A DNA stretch of 64,000 nucleotides from Cymodocea nodosa. Taxonomy: Eukaryota; Streptophyta; Magnoliopsida; Alismatales; Cymodoceaceae. The DNA lies in NCBI GenBank assembly GCA_036874045.1, contig CM072341.1, positions 8,878,501-8,942,500 of the forward strand, written 5' to 3'. The notes beneath the pieces are model-generated. The model worked only from the letters and a program-made list of their open reading frames with translations, did no database searches and was not told the origin of the DNA. Made by a program: the position numbers and the translations under genes. Every line of letters starts with the position of its first letter. Within the stretch, counting starts at the first letter, position 1. Shown one piece after another: positions 1 to 12,399 of the stretch.

Positions 1-1089
1 ACAATATCTTTTCAGCTCAATTCCCTTCTTGATGGCTTTGATACAGTAATGTTCGATATACAATTCAAATAGGAAAACAAAGCTCTTATTCAAAACTAAT
101 TTTGAATTATATAAAACCTGATCTTTATGTACACAGCTTCTTTCTTTCTCTTTGCTCAGCTTCTGTATCTCTTCTTCTCCAGTTGTCAAATTTCCAGACT
201 TCTTACGTTTGCAGCTCCTTTTCTGAAATTGCTTGGAATTTCAAACTTCTTCTGATGTTGGAGAATTTTTTCAGAATATGAATAATCAAACTTAACTTTT
301 CAGTTAAGGATCCAGATTGAATATTCAGACTTGGTTTTTGAGATTGGGATCCTTTGTTGTAATGTAGTTTGTACTCTCTATTTGTAGTCGAACTCTGTTG
401 TCTTTCACGTTCAGTATGTTCATCCACTTAATCCACAATCCATAATCCACGTACTAATTTTTTCTTTAATCCAAATTACTATCTTTTTGAGTTTCCACTT
501 TCTCCATAATCATTTTGAATTTCCATGATCTCCACTCGTAGATATATCGAGTCTTTTATCTTCCTGGAGTCTTGTAGAATATCTTTTAAGTCTTCGATTT
601 AGTCGAACACTTATCATTTAAGTCCTGTAAAAACTCGAACACTTATCTATAACTCTTCAAGTTTTTGCACTTGCAAAACACGTGACTAAACAAGGAAACT
701 TATCTACTCGTTAGTCCTTTTATAAAACTTGAATAGTTATCTATCCATGCGTATAAAAACTCAAACAGTTATCTAACTATTTGATTTTTCATTACCGAAC
801 GCACATGGAAAACACGTGACAACTTAAAACATTAAAAGCACACGTGCAGATAACTTAACTATATGAGTTTTTAACATAAAGTATTCGACAAAAATGAAAC
901 ATTAACTATCCGAAAGTTTAACTATTGCAAATCTAACTCTTCGGAAATCTTTAATTTATCCGACATAAAAATGAAACTTTCCGATAATCTGTTAACTAGT
1001 ATACTTAGATAAATATACTTAGAGAATATTATGTAGACTTATTTAAAAATGTTAATAAAGCATATATCATCAAAATTAAATTCCTATCA
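1..1089. repeat. Unresolved LTR-like AT-rich insert in SIRE-0
   Basis: No convincing gene. The stretch breaks the homology between the envelope-like ORF of SIRE-0 (from about 1090) and its upstream part, so it is probably the right-hand end of another insert whose left end is outside the window. From about 600 to 1000 it carries repeated short motifs (TATCCGA, CACGTG) also found in the LTRs at 21650-21900, 26170-26410 and 36861-38488. No terminus or target duplication could be fixed. Confidence 0.4.
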
Positions 1090-1670
1090 GTGTTATTGTT
1101 ACTAACAGATTTGACATTGTTAGACAGCTGGAATGGGACATTCAATCTTTATCAAAGATTCCAGATGTACATTCAGAAATGAGATTAATGGAAAATCTGA
1201 ATGTAGAGACAAGGTTTATTGCAAATATTTTGCCTACCAATTTATTTCAAAAAGTCAGACATAATCTGGAAGTCAGTAGAAGTTGTTTATATGCAACTTA
1301 TGGCCTCCTAAGCAGAATTCAAATCAATTGGTTTGATGTTTTCATTTCTCAACTACAGCATATGAGTTCAAAGTTATTTTTTGGTGATGTTGTATGTCGA
1401 ATTCTTGCAAACCAATTTACTTTATCTAACTAGCCCTCTAAAACTAAAGGCATGAGAGCTTTCAGTATCAAAGATTTGCAAAAATACTAGTCAATGCAAC
1501 CACAGCAACAACAACAACAACAATATGACCTTACAAAACACTAACCATAATAGCAAAACTTTTCAGAACAAGTACAACAGCAACCTGAGCTACCTCCTGA
1601 CTTAGATGTTGTGCTGAGTGACATCAGAAATGATTTTAGGCATCTAGGGGATAAAATCTGTAATACTATT
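1090..1670 (+). pseudogene. SIRE-0 envelope-like ORF, 3' fragment
   Basis: Clearly homologous to the envelope-like ORF of SIRE-A at about 31220-31850. Both read MRLMEN(L/M)NVE, then RSxLYATYGLL, then RIQINWFDVF, and both end in a glutamine-rich stretch followed by DIRND(F/I)RHLGDKICN. Several in-frame stops are present, including one after the LS(N/D) motif that is shared by both copies. SIRE-A inserted at 1670, leaving CTATT at 1666-1670 and again at 34051-34055, so the rest of this ORF continues at 34056. The function of this class of extra ORF in SIRE elements is not established. It is the older host copy of the nest. Confidence 0.75.
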
Positions 1671-2099
1671 TGTTGAGTATTTTGTTTTGATGATGTGTGC
1701 TAAATGAAAATAATCATATTTGCTCAATTACTATTGCTTGTGAAAAGAAATTAAAATCATCAATTAATACAGAAAATGTTTACTGATATAAATACTTGTC
1801 TGTATTGGATCTAAAATTATACTAAGTTAATAACTAGTTATTTCATTGCATTAATTTCTCATTTAACTAAACGTTAAGTTAACGTATGTTTTTATTGAAA
1901 AGCATGATATATTTTAAAGTTATATTTTCTGTATCATGTACAGTGCACGTTTAGACAACTCGTTAAGTTAGAGTGTTACTTGTATAGAGGTCATGTGAGA
2001 ACTCGTTAAGTTAAAGGCTTAAAGGATAAAATAGGTCACGTGAGAACTCGTTAAGTTAGTGAGTAAAAGAAGAGACGAACTCGTTAAGTTAGTGTTATA

Positions 2100-3699
2100 T
2101 GTTGAGCTATATTTTTAGCTCAAGCTTTACTGCAAGTGCATAGTTCTTTTGGTGTACATGGCAAATACAGGTCATTCTTCCACAAGGATTGTGTTTATGA
2201 CTTAATCAACTATTACTCAACTTGTTCTTCAAGCTCTTAGGTATACTTCAATAAATTAATGACATGTGAATGTAGAATAATCAAAGTTAACACAAGCTCA
2301 CAAATCATGCAATTTCAAGGCAATGTGTAATGGAAAATGGTGATGTGAATCAATTTCTTTACTTGTAAATCTATCAACTCATTCAATTATAACATGCACA
2401 AAAGTTCCACGTGATTTCAGAAGTGATATCCATGCATCAATATTAAGGAAAGAAAAAATAAAACAAGAAGGTTCAATAGACTATACTACTCTATTCTAAT
2501 TTATACTAAATGCATGCAACTATGCTATTTGCTATTCTAGCTAAACTATACTATACTACTTGCATTAGAAATTCTTTTTGGAGATTGATTTGGACAAAAT
2601 GTGATCAATATAAGGTATAACAAATTCAGCTAACTACTGAAATTAAAATTAACAACTAAGGTAAATGAGAGGTTCTTCATTAAGAAGAAATTCAACACAA
2701 TATACTTCCAAATTCTTATACTCCTCTTCTTCTCCTTGAATCAACACTTCACATTCATATGTGCCAAGTATACCATACATAGGTGTCGACCACTCTTGTG
2801 AAAGCCCTATGTATGGTCCCAACAAATCAAATGAATGTAAACTGAAATTAAGAGAACAATGCAGTAATTAAACTTGAACACACATTTAATCCTACTAAGA
2901 CATCATAAACAAGAAGTGTATCTCTACCAAACTCCTCTAGCTTTCCTCTACTACCAGAAAACAAACTTTCCAAGGGCTGTCACTACCTTGGTGAGCTTTG
3001 AAAATCTGTAGTAGAGGAACTTGCACAATGGAGCTTTATTAGAGAGCTTGGGAAGAGCTTTCACTCCCACAAGGATGCTCGGATGCTCAGCCGCGTCTCC
3101 ACCTCTTGCACGCGTTGTCTCCTAGACGCAGAACTCTCGGTCGCGGGACTCTCGGTCGTGGATATTTCTTCTGGCTTTAAATAATTCTCTCCACCGGGCG
3201 AATGAATTCTCGCGTGCATTGTCTCCCGGACGCACGTCTTCCGCGCGTACGTCTTCTGTGCATGCTTTTCTCGCCCAATTCCACCTCTTCCAACATCGAG
3301 TGTATCACCCTCCAATGAGAATCCATAGATCTAAGGGAGCCAATGAGGTGTTAGCATGTCCACTTCTTTTAAAATTTAGTCCACCAACTTTGATTATTTA
3401 CATCTTCTTTTTGTCTTTTGCAATAAGCTCCTTCCACATGTGTGTTACCTATAATTAATGGAAATTGAACTCCAAGAGATGTTAGCCAACATAGGATAGG
3501 ACATTTAAAATAAAATCAATGAGTTATATGTAAAATTATATCTAATGGGGATGCACTTGTTAATTAAATTTCTATATTGCACTATATTTCAAGACTTATA
3601 TTACCCATAATTAATATCATTTATCCATCATAGATAGATAATATCATGCAAAATTACTTATAAAATTCATTAAAAATGGGCAAAATTAAAGCTTGAACA
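2100..3699 (-). repeat. Solo Athila-type LTR inside the SIRE-A 5' LTR
   Basis: On the minus strand it runs from TGTTCAAGC to GCTCAACA, the same termini as the Athila LTRs at 12400-13938 and 28346-29885, and the terminal few hundred bases match well. It is flanked by TTATA at 2095-2099 and 3700-3704. The uninterrupted target can be read in the SIRE-A 3' LTR (GTGTTATACACATGG, about 32787-32801). No internal Athila sequence remains, so this is a solo LTR left by LTR-LTR recombination. The middle (about 2990-3440) diverges more from the other two LTRs and holds a GC-richer stretch at 3060-3260. Confidence 0.9.
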
Positions 3700-4306
3700 T
3701 TATACACGTGGTGAAATTATAAGTTACGAATGTTATATTGTATCACGTGAGGTGCACATGTTTAACTCATTAAGTTAACATAACTAAACGCGTTGAGTTG
3801 CTATATTGAACACTAAGGCAATGCGTTAGGTTAGCGTTATAAACTCAAGTTGTTATTTTTGCACGTGGTAAAATTCTTATTATAAAAACATTTGTTTATC
3901 ACTGGTTCATTGAGTTATCGTAATACAACGAAGATGGTTCGTTGAGTTAGCATAACACCATAGACTTAATTTGTTGAGTTAACTATAGTACTAGTCACGT
4001 GAATTGGCACATGAGGAACTCGTTAAGTTAGAAACATTAAGTTATATATATACTTGTGTTACTCATTTAGCTAACATTAAAGTAACAACTTCTTATTACA
4101 TTCATGAAAAAAAAAAAAAAATTTAGACGAGAAAGTTTATTTTTCAAGAAATTTTTCAGAGATTCAAGGCTGATGATTAAAGAAAATTCAAAATGTAAAC
4201 GTGGGTCAGAACATGTGTATTTCGATGAAGGAAAAAGAAAAGACGTGAAGAAGTGGAAAACTAGTAGTGATTAAACGTGGAGGATATGCATGAAATGAAG
4301 ATACAA

Positions 4307-4315
4307 TATAAAAGG
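4307..4315 (+). promoter_or_regulatory. Putative TATA box of the SIRE-A LTR
   Basis: TATAAAAGG in the downstream third of the LTR. The same box sits at the same place in the 3' LTR (33398), in SIRE-B (60959, TATAAAAGT) and, with one extra A, in SIRE-0. Conservation across four LTRs supports it as the start of the U3/R boundary region. No transcription data. Confidence 0.55.
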
Positions 4316-4941
4316 CATAGAATTCTCATTGATCAAATTATCCTTGCACATAAAACGAAAAATCTTTTCAAGGATCAAATTATCCCTACACATCAAACGA
4401 AAAATCTTTTCAGGGATCAAAAACACCTCTTCGGAGAAAATCTCTCAAGTGGAAGAAAATTCAGTGAAGCATAAAAAGGTAAGATATATGTTACTAAATA
4501 TTTGAAGTATTAGGTGGAAGCAAATTCAGTGAAGCAGAAAAGGTAAAATTTACGTCACTGAAGATTTAAAGTATTAGAAGAAAGCAAATTCGGTGAAGCA
4601 TAAAAAGACAAGATATTCGTCACTAAAGAATTGCTGAAGAAGAAAGAGAAGAAGAAGAAGAAGAAAGATCTCAAACAGGGAGAAATGTTTTAAATTCTGC
4701 AAATTAGTTTTCTCTATTTGTAGTTATGAAATTGTTTAGATGATACATGGTATCGAGATAAAATTATATCTACAATTTCTAAGGAGAATTGAATTGTATA
4801 TTGTAATTGAAACCCTGAATAAAAATGATTTTATGAAAACAATGTCTCGACTTGTTTTTGGGTTTTAAAGTTTCAATTATATTCGAAAATATTGAAATAC
4901 ATAATTCACCCCCCTCTTGTGTAGCCATACGATCCTACAAG

Positions 4942-4953
4942 TGATATCAGAGC
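4942..4953 (+). other. SIRE-A primer binding site (initiator tRNA-Met), mutated
   Basis: Two bases after the LTR end is TGATATCAGAGC. The copia consensus complementary to initiator tRNA-Met is TGGTATCAGAGC, which SIRE-B keeps at 61474-61485. The third base here is a G-to-A change. Confidence 0.85.
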
Positions 4954-5139
4954 TTGGTTAATAATCTTTGATATAAAATCGATACCAACTTATTTAATAT
5001 CATTGCTTATTCTACCTTTCTTGTTTTTTAAACAGACATTAATATCTAAGCATACGTTTAACTTTCTTGATTTAAGGCTCAAGTTGTTTTAAAGTTTTAG
5101 ACTATTTAAAATCAAATAGGTTGAAAAATCCAAGGTAAG

Positions 5140-7218
5140 ATGGCTATTGGAAATGGTAATTTTTCTTTATATGAATGTCAAAATCTTAATCGTCCTCCTT
5201 TATTTGATGGAATACATTTTGAATATTGGAAATATAGGATGACTATTTTTCTTCAAAGTATAGATCATAAGTTGTGGGTCATGATTTCTAAACCATATAC
5301 TCTGTTATCTACCCCTTATAATTCTTGGACAATTACTGAAAAAGAAAATGAAACTCTAAATGCTAAGGGCTTAAATATTTTATTTTGTGCATTGAGTTAT
5401 GAATAGTTTAGTAAAGTGTTGGCATATAAATTTGCTTATGAGGTGTGGCATGCATTAGAAGTTTCACATGAAGGTACTTCTCAAGTTAAAGAGACTAAAA
5501 TAAACATGTTGATTCATAAGTATAAACTCTTTAAGATGCATGAAGACGAAAGTATTTCTAAGATGTTTTCCAAATTTCATGATATCATAAACTCTTTAAA
5601 ATGCTTAGGAAACAATTTTGAACAGAAGGATTTGATGAGGAAAATTCTCAGATCCCAAAGTTCTAAATGGTCTCAGAAAATAACATCAATTGAGGAATCA
5701 CGAGATTTAAATGTTTATACCATGAATGAACTTATAGAAAACTTAACAGCTTATGAAGTTCAATTAAATGAATCATTAAGTCACAACAAACCAAAAATGA
5801 AGAAAGAAATAGCCTTCGAAATTAATTCAGATTCTGATATATCTACTGATTCTAATGAGGATTTGATTTTGTTGACTAGGAAATTCAAGAAAGCATGGAA
5901 AGCTAGGAAACAGCAAAGGAATAAGAATGATAAACCCTCAACGTCAAAATCACTGAATGACAAGAATTCTTCATCTAGAAAGTATGTATGTTACAACTAT
6001 AAGAAACATGGACATCTTTCTCTAGATTGTCCTATAAGGAAAAATGAAAAGCAAAGTAGGACAAATCAGAAGAAGACGGCTTAAAAAACTTAGAAAAAGT
6101 TTTACAAGAAAAAGGCTTTGAAGGTCACTTGGGATGACACGACTGAAGAGTCTGAATCTGAGAAATCATCATCAAAATCTTCACATTCAGAAGGAGAACA
6201 AGAGTTAGAAGACGTTGCTCATGTATACTTCATGGCAGATGAGTCTGAGGTAATATCTGATCTTGAAAGTCATTCAGATTTTAACTTTGATGAATTATTT
6301 TGTGCTTATCATGCATTATTACAAAAACTTAAAGTTTATAAACTGGAAAATAAGAATATTAGAAACTCTTTATCCATTATGGAAGAAGAAAATTGTTTCC
6401 TGTCTACTACTTTAGAAAAGTTTAAATGTGATAATGAAAATCATGCTAGAGATTTGCATAAATTTAGATTTAATGAATGTGTCTTGCATGAACAAATACA
6501 GAATACAAATGCTGAAAAATTAAAGATAGAATCTGAAAATGAAATCTTGAGAAAAAATATAAATGAACTTGAATTAGAGATAGATAAATTAAAACTAAAA
6601 GAGCTAGATTTAAATTCTACCAGTGAGAAATGGAATTTAAGTCAAACTAAATTAGACAAACTAACTAGTACCCTTGCGGTGTCATATAAATTTGGCCTAG
6701 GATTTGATTATCTTGAATCTCAAGCCAATAAAGGATTTATTAGTTGTAGTTCAAGTAAATCTAAGACTAAAATTCCTTTTATCATGAAACAAGGTAATAA
6801 ATATGTAGATGAATCATGTAGTAATAATATAAATCAATGTGATTTGTCAAATTGTACTTCATACATGACTATTAATGTTTCTAAAAATCTTGTTTCTTGT
6901 TCTGGAAATTTAGTTTCTAATGTCCTTAAAATTTCAAACAATTGTAGTAAACTGAAAATACAGAAACCCGAGCATGTAATTCAAAACACTGGTGTTAAAC
7001 CAATTACACATTCTGCATGTGATAAATCTGAAAATTCTTGTGAAGAAAAAGATTTTGTATGTACAGAAAATGTTAATACTAGTACAAAATCTTGGTATGA
7101 ACTTACTGAAATGTATGAGCATGACCAAAATAAATTAACATCTAATAAAAATCGATTCGGTCTTGGTTATACTACATCTGAAAAAAAAAGAATGATTATA
7201 AGAGTAATAATGCTATAA
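5140..7218 (+). pseudogene. SIRE-A gag (broken)
   Basis: Capsid-type polyprotein of the SIRE lineage. ATG at 5140 opens a frame with a UBN2-like gag core (PPLFDGxxFEYWKYRM, then EVWHALEVSHEGTSQVKETK), an acidic linker, a CCHC zinc knuckle at about 5989-6030, and a long coiled-coil region (6290-6650). In the knuckle the second Cys is Tyr (CYNYKKHGH), whereas SIRE-B keeps Cys. In-frame stops: TAG 5404-5406 (also present in SIRE-B), TAA 6082-6084, TAG 6091-6093. A one-base deletion in the A run near 7185-7192 shifts the frame, giving the stop at 7216-7218, so gag and pol are no longer in one frame. The true reading continued toward the HWVPRK motif at about 7344 and then the protease. Confidence 0.88.
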
Positions 7219-7406
7219 GTAAATATGATGTTAAAAATAAGTCTATAGTACTTAAAACTAATAATAATGTAAATGATAATGTTAAACTATTTTTAAACAA
7301 AAAGAAGAAATATGCGTTTAATGAACTTGGTCCTCAACAACATTGGGTACCAAGAAAAAGTTTTTCTTAATTTGTTTAGCAAGAGGAAACAACATCAAAA
7401 TGGATC

Positions 7407-10400
7407 TTGGATAGTGGAGCATCAAGTCAGATGACCAGACAGAAAAGTCTGCTACAAAATTTTACAGATACCATGAAAGGAAGTGTAACATTTGGAAACA
7501 AAAGCAAAGATAAAATCATAGGTATGGGTAATGTTCAAATAACTCCAACTTGTGTTATTTCGAATGTACTATATGTAGAAAACCTAGGATTTAATTTGCT
7601 AAGTGTTATAAAACTAACTGAAAATGGATATTATGTAGTGTTTGAAGATAATGTATGCAAAATTATTGATAAAAATACAGATGAAATTAAGTTCATTGCT
7701 AAAAGAAAAGGTTCTATATGTATTTTATCTTTACCTTCTGGTGTAGTTGATTTAAATTCATGTTTGTTAGCTGAAACTAGTGAAGCATATCTGTGGCATA
7801 GAAGGATTGGGCATATAAATATGAAGCTGTTACATAAACTATCTAGAAAACATTTAGTGAGAGATTTACTAAAGATTAAATACTCAAAGGACTTTATGTG
7901 TGATGCATGTGAGTTAGGTAAACTTCACAAAAACTCTTTTAAATCCAAAACTGATATTTCAAGCAAGAAAGTCTTAGAACTTATACATATGGATTTATTT
8001 GGACCAACAAGAATCATGAGTCTTAGTGGTAAACGGTATGTATTTGTTTTAGTAGATGACTTCTCTTGATACACTTGGGTATATAATCTAACATCTAAGA
8101 CAGAAGTTTTTCAAAAGTTTAAAATGTTTTGCAATCTTGTTCAAAATGAACAAAGTGTCTCTATTCAAAAACTTAGGAGTGATCATGGTACTAAATTTGA
8201 TAATGATCAAATGGATAATTATTGTTATAAGCCTAGCATTGATCATAGATTTTCTTTTCCAAGAGCACCGTGTCAAAATAGTGTTGTTGAGAGAAAGAAT
8301 AGATCACTTCAAGAGATGGCCAGAACTATGTTGAATAAACATAAGTTACCTCAAAATCTTTAGGCTGAAGCAATGAATACAGCTTGTTATGTTATTAACA
8401 GAAGTCATTTAAGACCTCGTGTTAATAAAACTCCTTTTGAAATTAGGTTTAACAGGGTTCCAAAAATTTTCTATATGAAACCATTTGGCTACAAGTGTTT
8501 TATTCTTAATACTAAGGATAAAAGGGATAAATTTCAAGCCAAAGCGGATGAAGGAATTTTTGTAGGTTACTCTACTAGAAGTAAAGCCTATAGAGTATAT
8601 AACAAGACTTCTAGAACTATTGAAGAAACCCTCCATGTAAGCTTCAATGAAAATTCTTTTAAAGAATCTCAATCTAAAGCTGATAATGATGATATGATCA
8701 ATCTCCCAAAAGAGTTAGAGATCAATAGAGAGATTGAAGATTTATTTGAGAAAATCAAAAATATGAACTTAAATGATCAAACTAATGATGAAAGTGATGG
8801 ACCTTCAGATGTTGATGAAAATATTGAGGAAAATCAGAGAAATTGGCATTATTCCTCATCACATCCCATTACTCAAGTCATTAGTAATATTAATGAGGGA
8901 ATTAAAACTAGAGCTTCAGTAAATTTAAATAGTATGTGTATGTTTGTTTCTATGGTGGAACCAAGGAATATACAAGAAGCATTATCTGATGAAAATTGGA
9001 TAGTGGCAATGCAAGAACTAAATCAATTCATTAGAAATGACGTTTAGGAATTAGTCTCTCCACTAGAAAATCAGTCCATAATAGGTACAAAGTAGATCTT
9101 TAGAAACAAAACTAATGAAACTGGTCAAGTTATAATGAACAAAGCTAGATTAGTTGCACAAGGGTATACACAGGAAGGACTAGATTATGATGAAACATTT
9201 GCTCCTATGGCTAGGTTAGAAAGTATTAGAATATTATTAGCCTATGCTTGTTATATGGATTTTAAATTATTTCAAATGGATGTAAAGAGTGCATTTCTAA
9301 ATGGTTTAATTAATGAAGAAGTCTATGTAAAACAACCACTTGGATTTGAAGATATTAAAAACCCTGACTTTGTGTATAAATTGAAGAAAGCCTTATATGG
9401 TTTGAAGCAAGCACCTAGATCATGGTATGAAAGATTATCTACTTTTTTAATAGAAAAAGGCTATATCATGAGAAAAGTGGATCATACTCTATTTATCAAG
9501 AGAGACGGTAAAGATCAAATTATTGTTCAAATATACGTGGATGATATAATCTTTGGAGCAACCTCTGATAAGCTGATAAAAATATTCTCTGAAGAGATAA
9601 CTAATCAGTTTGAAATGAGTATGATAGGAGAACTTTCATATTTTCTAGGACTTCAAATTAAGCAAATGAATAAAGGTATATTTTTAAATTAGGAAAAATA
9701 TGTAGATAAAATGCTTAAGAAATTTAATTTTAATGATATAAGGATTCGAGGAACTCCTATGAGTACTTCATTAAAGTTAGATATTGATAACATAGGAAAA
9801 TCAATAGATCAAAAAAAATACAGAAGTATGATTGGTTCTTTACTTTATTTGACTGCTAGTACACCTGATATTTTGTTTGTTGTGTGTGTTTGTGCTAGAT
9901 TTCAATCTAATCCTAAAGAATCACACTCAATTGCAGTTAAAAGAATATTTAGATATATACAAGGAACTAAAAATTTTGGACTGTATTATTCTAAAGATAG
10001 TTCAATAAGTCTTATAGGATATACTGATGCTGATTATGTAGGATCTAAATCTGATAGAAAAAGTACTAGTGGCACATGTCAACTATTGGGAAACAATTTG
10101 GTGTCATACTTTAGTAAAAAGCAAAACTATGTAGCACTTTCTACTACGGAAGCTGAATATGTTGCTGCTGTACTGTGTTGCACTCAAATTCTGTGGATAA
10201 GGCAAACCTTAGAAGATTTTAGATTATCTTATGATACAACTGAGATTTATTGTGACAATAATTCTACAATAAATCTTTCCAAAAATCCTATATTACATTC
10301 TAGAGCAAAGCATATAGAGGTTAGACATCATTTTCTAAGAGATAACGTAATTAAAGGAAAAATTAAATTAGAATTTATGTCTAGTAAAAATCAATTAGCT

Positions 10401-10484
10401 GATATATTTACAAAACCTCTAGACGAAAATACATTCTGCAACATTAGATTAAATTTGGGTATTTGTAGGCTATGTGATGTGTAA
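7407..10484 (+). pseudogene. SIRE-A pol: protease-integrase-RT-RNase H (five stops)
   Basis: One continuous frame interrupted by five stops. Protease: WxLDSGASSQMT near 7401. GAG-pre-integrase zinc binding: HRRIGH...CDACELGK (7797-7920). Integrase core: first D in HMDLFGP (7990), second D in RSDHGTKF (8185), E in VVERKN (8285). RT: LVAQGYTQEGLDYDETFAPMA at 9152, YVDD in IYVDDIIFGAT (9531). RNase H: GYTDADYVG at 10018, ALSTTEAEY, then KHIEVRHHFLRD and the LADIFTKPL end. Stops: TGA 8067-8069, TAG 8361-8363, TAG 9045-9047, TAG 9093-9095, TAG 9690-9692. Each sits where relatives have Arg, Trp or Gln, so each is explained by one C-to-T or G-to-A transition. Catalytic residues seem kept, so function was lost by stops rather than active-site change. 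Confidence 0.93.
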
Positions 10485-12071
10485 AATCCTTAAACTCCAC
10501 ATAAAAAGATAAATAATATTAATGATGTTGTTCACCTCATAGATATTATATACTTATCATAAATATTTAAGTAATATCTAAACTGCTGCTTAAGATACTA
10601 TGTATTTATTGTAAAATCATAGTAGTATCTTATTGATTTTAAGTAGTTTATCAATTTTAATGGTTTTTACGATTTTAAGTGGAAGTGTAAATGAAAAACA
10701 TTAAATACTTCTGACATTCTGAATTTTTGATTAAGTGTTTTCTTTGAATCAAGGAAAGTGCATATGATCATGCATGAATTTGACTTAATTGATTAAACTT
10801 GTAGAATAAGTTATATGTAACTCATCTTAAACTATTAATCAAAAGTATAAGCTTATTTAAACTTATTCATATTTTCAGTAAAATCATAGAAGTAAAAATT
10901 GTATGAGATTTGTGTTTTAATGCATTTGTATTAATGGAATACATATATATTGTGCTTAAAATGAAAAGTGCTTACAAAGTGAAAATCTTTGAGAGTTTAT
11001 TGATCAATTTGATCACGAGCCTTTTGTACTTAAGTAGATAGGTATGTAAGGATTGTTGTCTTGAAAAAGGATTCTTTAAATCTGGCAACCTAAGGTCCTG
11101 ATCAGATCTGGGATTGTTGACTGAAAGCTTATTACACGGGTACATTAGAAAGCTCTTATATGATTCAAGCTTTTCAAACTAACTTTTAAAGAAAATTATC
11201 AATAATTACTATTTTGAAAAGAAAAAGTTGTTTCATTAACTACAGATATCTTTGAATCAAATATAGTTTCTACCAATATGGCTACTGATTTATTGAATCA
11301 ACATTAGTACTTTTGAAAACGTTTATTTGAAATACATTCTTTTATTCTCCTTGAATTAATTATATTGAGTTCAAAGTTGTGTTTTGATTCATATACAGTA
11401 GGAATTGATTCTGGAAATCATTTTTGATGAATTCAGAATAACGTAAGTTTCTAAAAAGAAAATTTAAAAGTCTAGTTATACTTAACATCTATTGTTATAG
11501 AAGTATATTTTCTATGTTATTGAATATATAAGAAGTATATTTGTCGGGGGAGGATTAACAATGTCCAAAACAGATTAATATAATTCAGAATACAAATCTT
11601 GGTTAATCTGACTTAATGTCCTCTTAAAATCTTGATGAAATAATTTAAAAAGACAAACAAACTATTTTAGATTCAAAGGACAGGAATGTTAGAATAGTTT
11701 ACAATGTTCTCAAGAAAATGTTAAGGTATAGCTATTGTGGTGTGTTCGGAACGTTTCAGTTGGAAACATCCGAGAATTGTTTTAAGTGTACTAACTGAAC
11801 GTTATATTAGATAAGGTAACATGTAAAATTGCCTCTAGACAGCGTTTTACTCGTTAGGTTAGTTAACTCAACGAGTTATACTTGAATATTTCGGGTACCT
11901 TGATTGAATAAACTTTATTAAATATTCATTTAATATCTAAACCCGACTTCTCTTCACGTTGAGTTACTCACCTAAAAACCCTATTTAAACACTTATTACA
12001 TGGGCACTTAGGTTATTCGTAAACTTTGTCAAGAAAATCTTTCCCACTTGTTGCTGTTACAACCTGCGACG
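10485..12071 (+). other. Spacer between pol and envelope-like ORF of SIRE-A
   Basis: About 1.6 kb of AT-rich DNA without a supported gene. A block at about 10985-11205 (TGATCACGAGCCTTTTGTAC and following) reappears inverted at 22370-22560 in the insert inside the Athila element. The last part (11740-11960) carries the CGTTAGGTTAG / AACTCAACGAG motif also found in the LTRs. It probably holds the leader or splice signals for the downstream ORF, but no splice site can be assigned. Confidence 0.6.
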
Positions 12072-12399
12072 ATGGTCTCCAAGTTCTACAAAGGTCATGG
12101 CAGAGGAAAAGGCAAAAGTAGAGGAGATGCAAAAGGAAAAGAAATAGAGAATGATGAAGTTCCACACACTTGGTTCAAGAAAATATTTCAAATGGACAAA
12201 AGGTTAGCAGAAATTTATAGTGATTACTTCTTTCCTCAAGGTATACTAGATGAAGTTAGACAAGAGCTTCAAAATACTAATGAAAATATTACATACATGG
12301 GTATTTGTAGTAAATTTGATAGAGAATACAGAATGAAATGTGTTGAGATTGCATTTCTCGAGTAGTATGCAAAATATTTGGAAAAAGGTGTAGGTACAT
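12072..12399 (+). pseudogene. SIRE-A envelope-like ORF, 5' part (split by Athila)
   Basis: ATG at 12072 starts a basic N-terminus (MVSKFYKGHGRGKGKSRG) followed by VPHTWFKKIFQMDKRLAEIY. TAG at 12363-12365 replaces a probable Gln. The frame then continues to 12399, where the Athila element enters inside a threonine codon. The frame resumes at 29891 without a shift once one TACAT copy is discounted. No signal peptide or membrane segment is evident in this half, so 'envelope-like' is a positional label only. The open frame extends 5' to 12048 without another ATG. Confidence 0.8.

Larger units (their letters stand above)
1671..4939 (+). repeat. SIRE-A 5' LTR (interrupted by a solo LTR)
   Basis: Matches the 3' LTR at 32365-34050 from end to end once the insert 2100-3699 and one copy of its TTATA duplication are removed (about 1664 bp against 1686 bp). 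It contains about eleven variants of an AACTCGTTAAGTTA-like module (1950-2095 and 3765-4030), several CACGTG boxes, a TATA box at 4307, and a GAA-rich microsatellite at about 4637-4665. It ends CCTACA just before the primer site. Confidence 0.92.

Noticed and set aside
2100-3699. Possibility that this is one LTR of a full element
   Set aside because: Perfect TTATA on both sides of a single LTR and no primer site or coding sequence nearby. It is a solo LTR.
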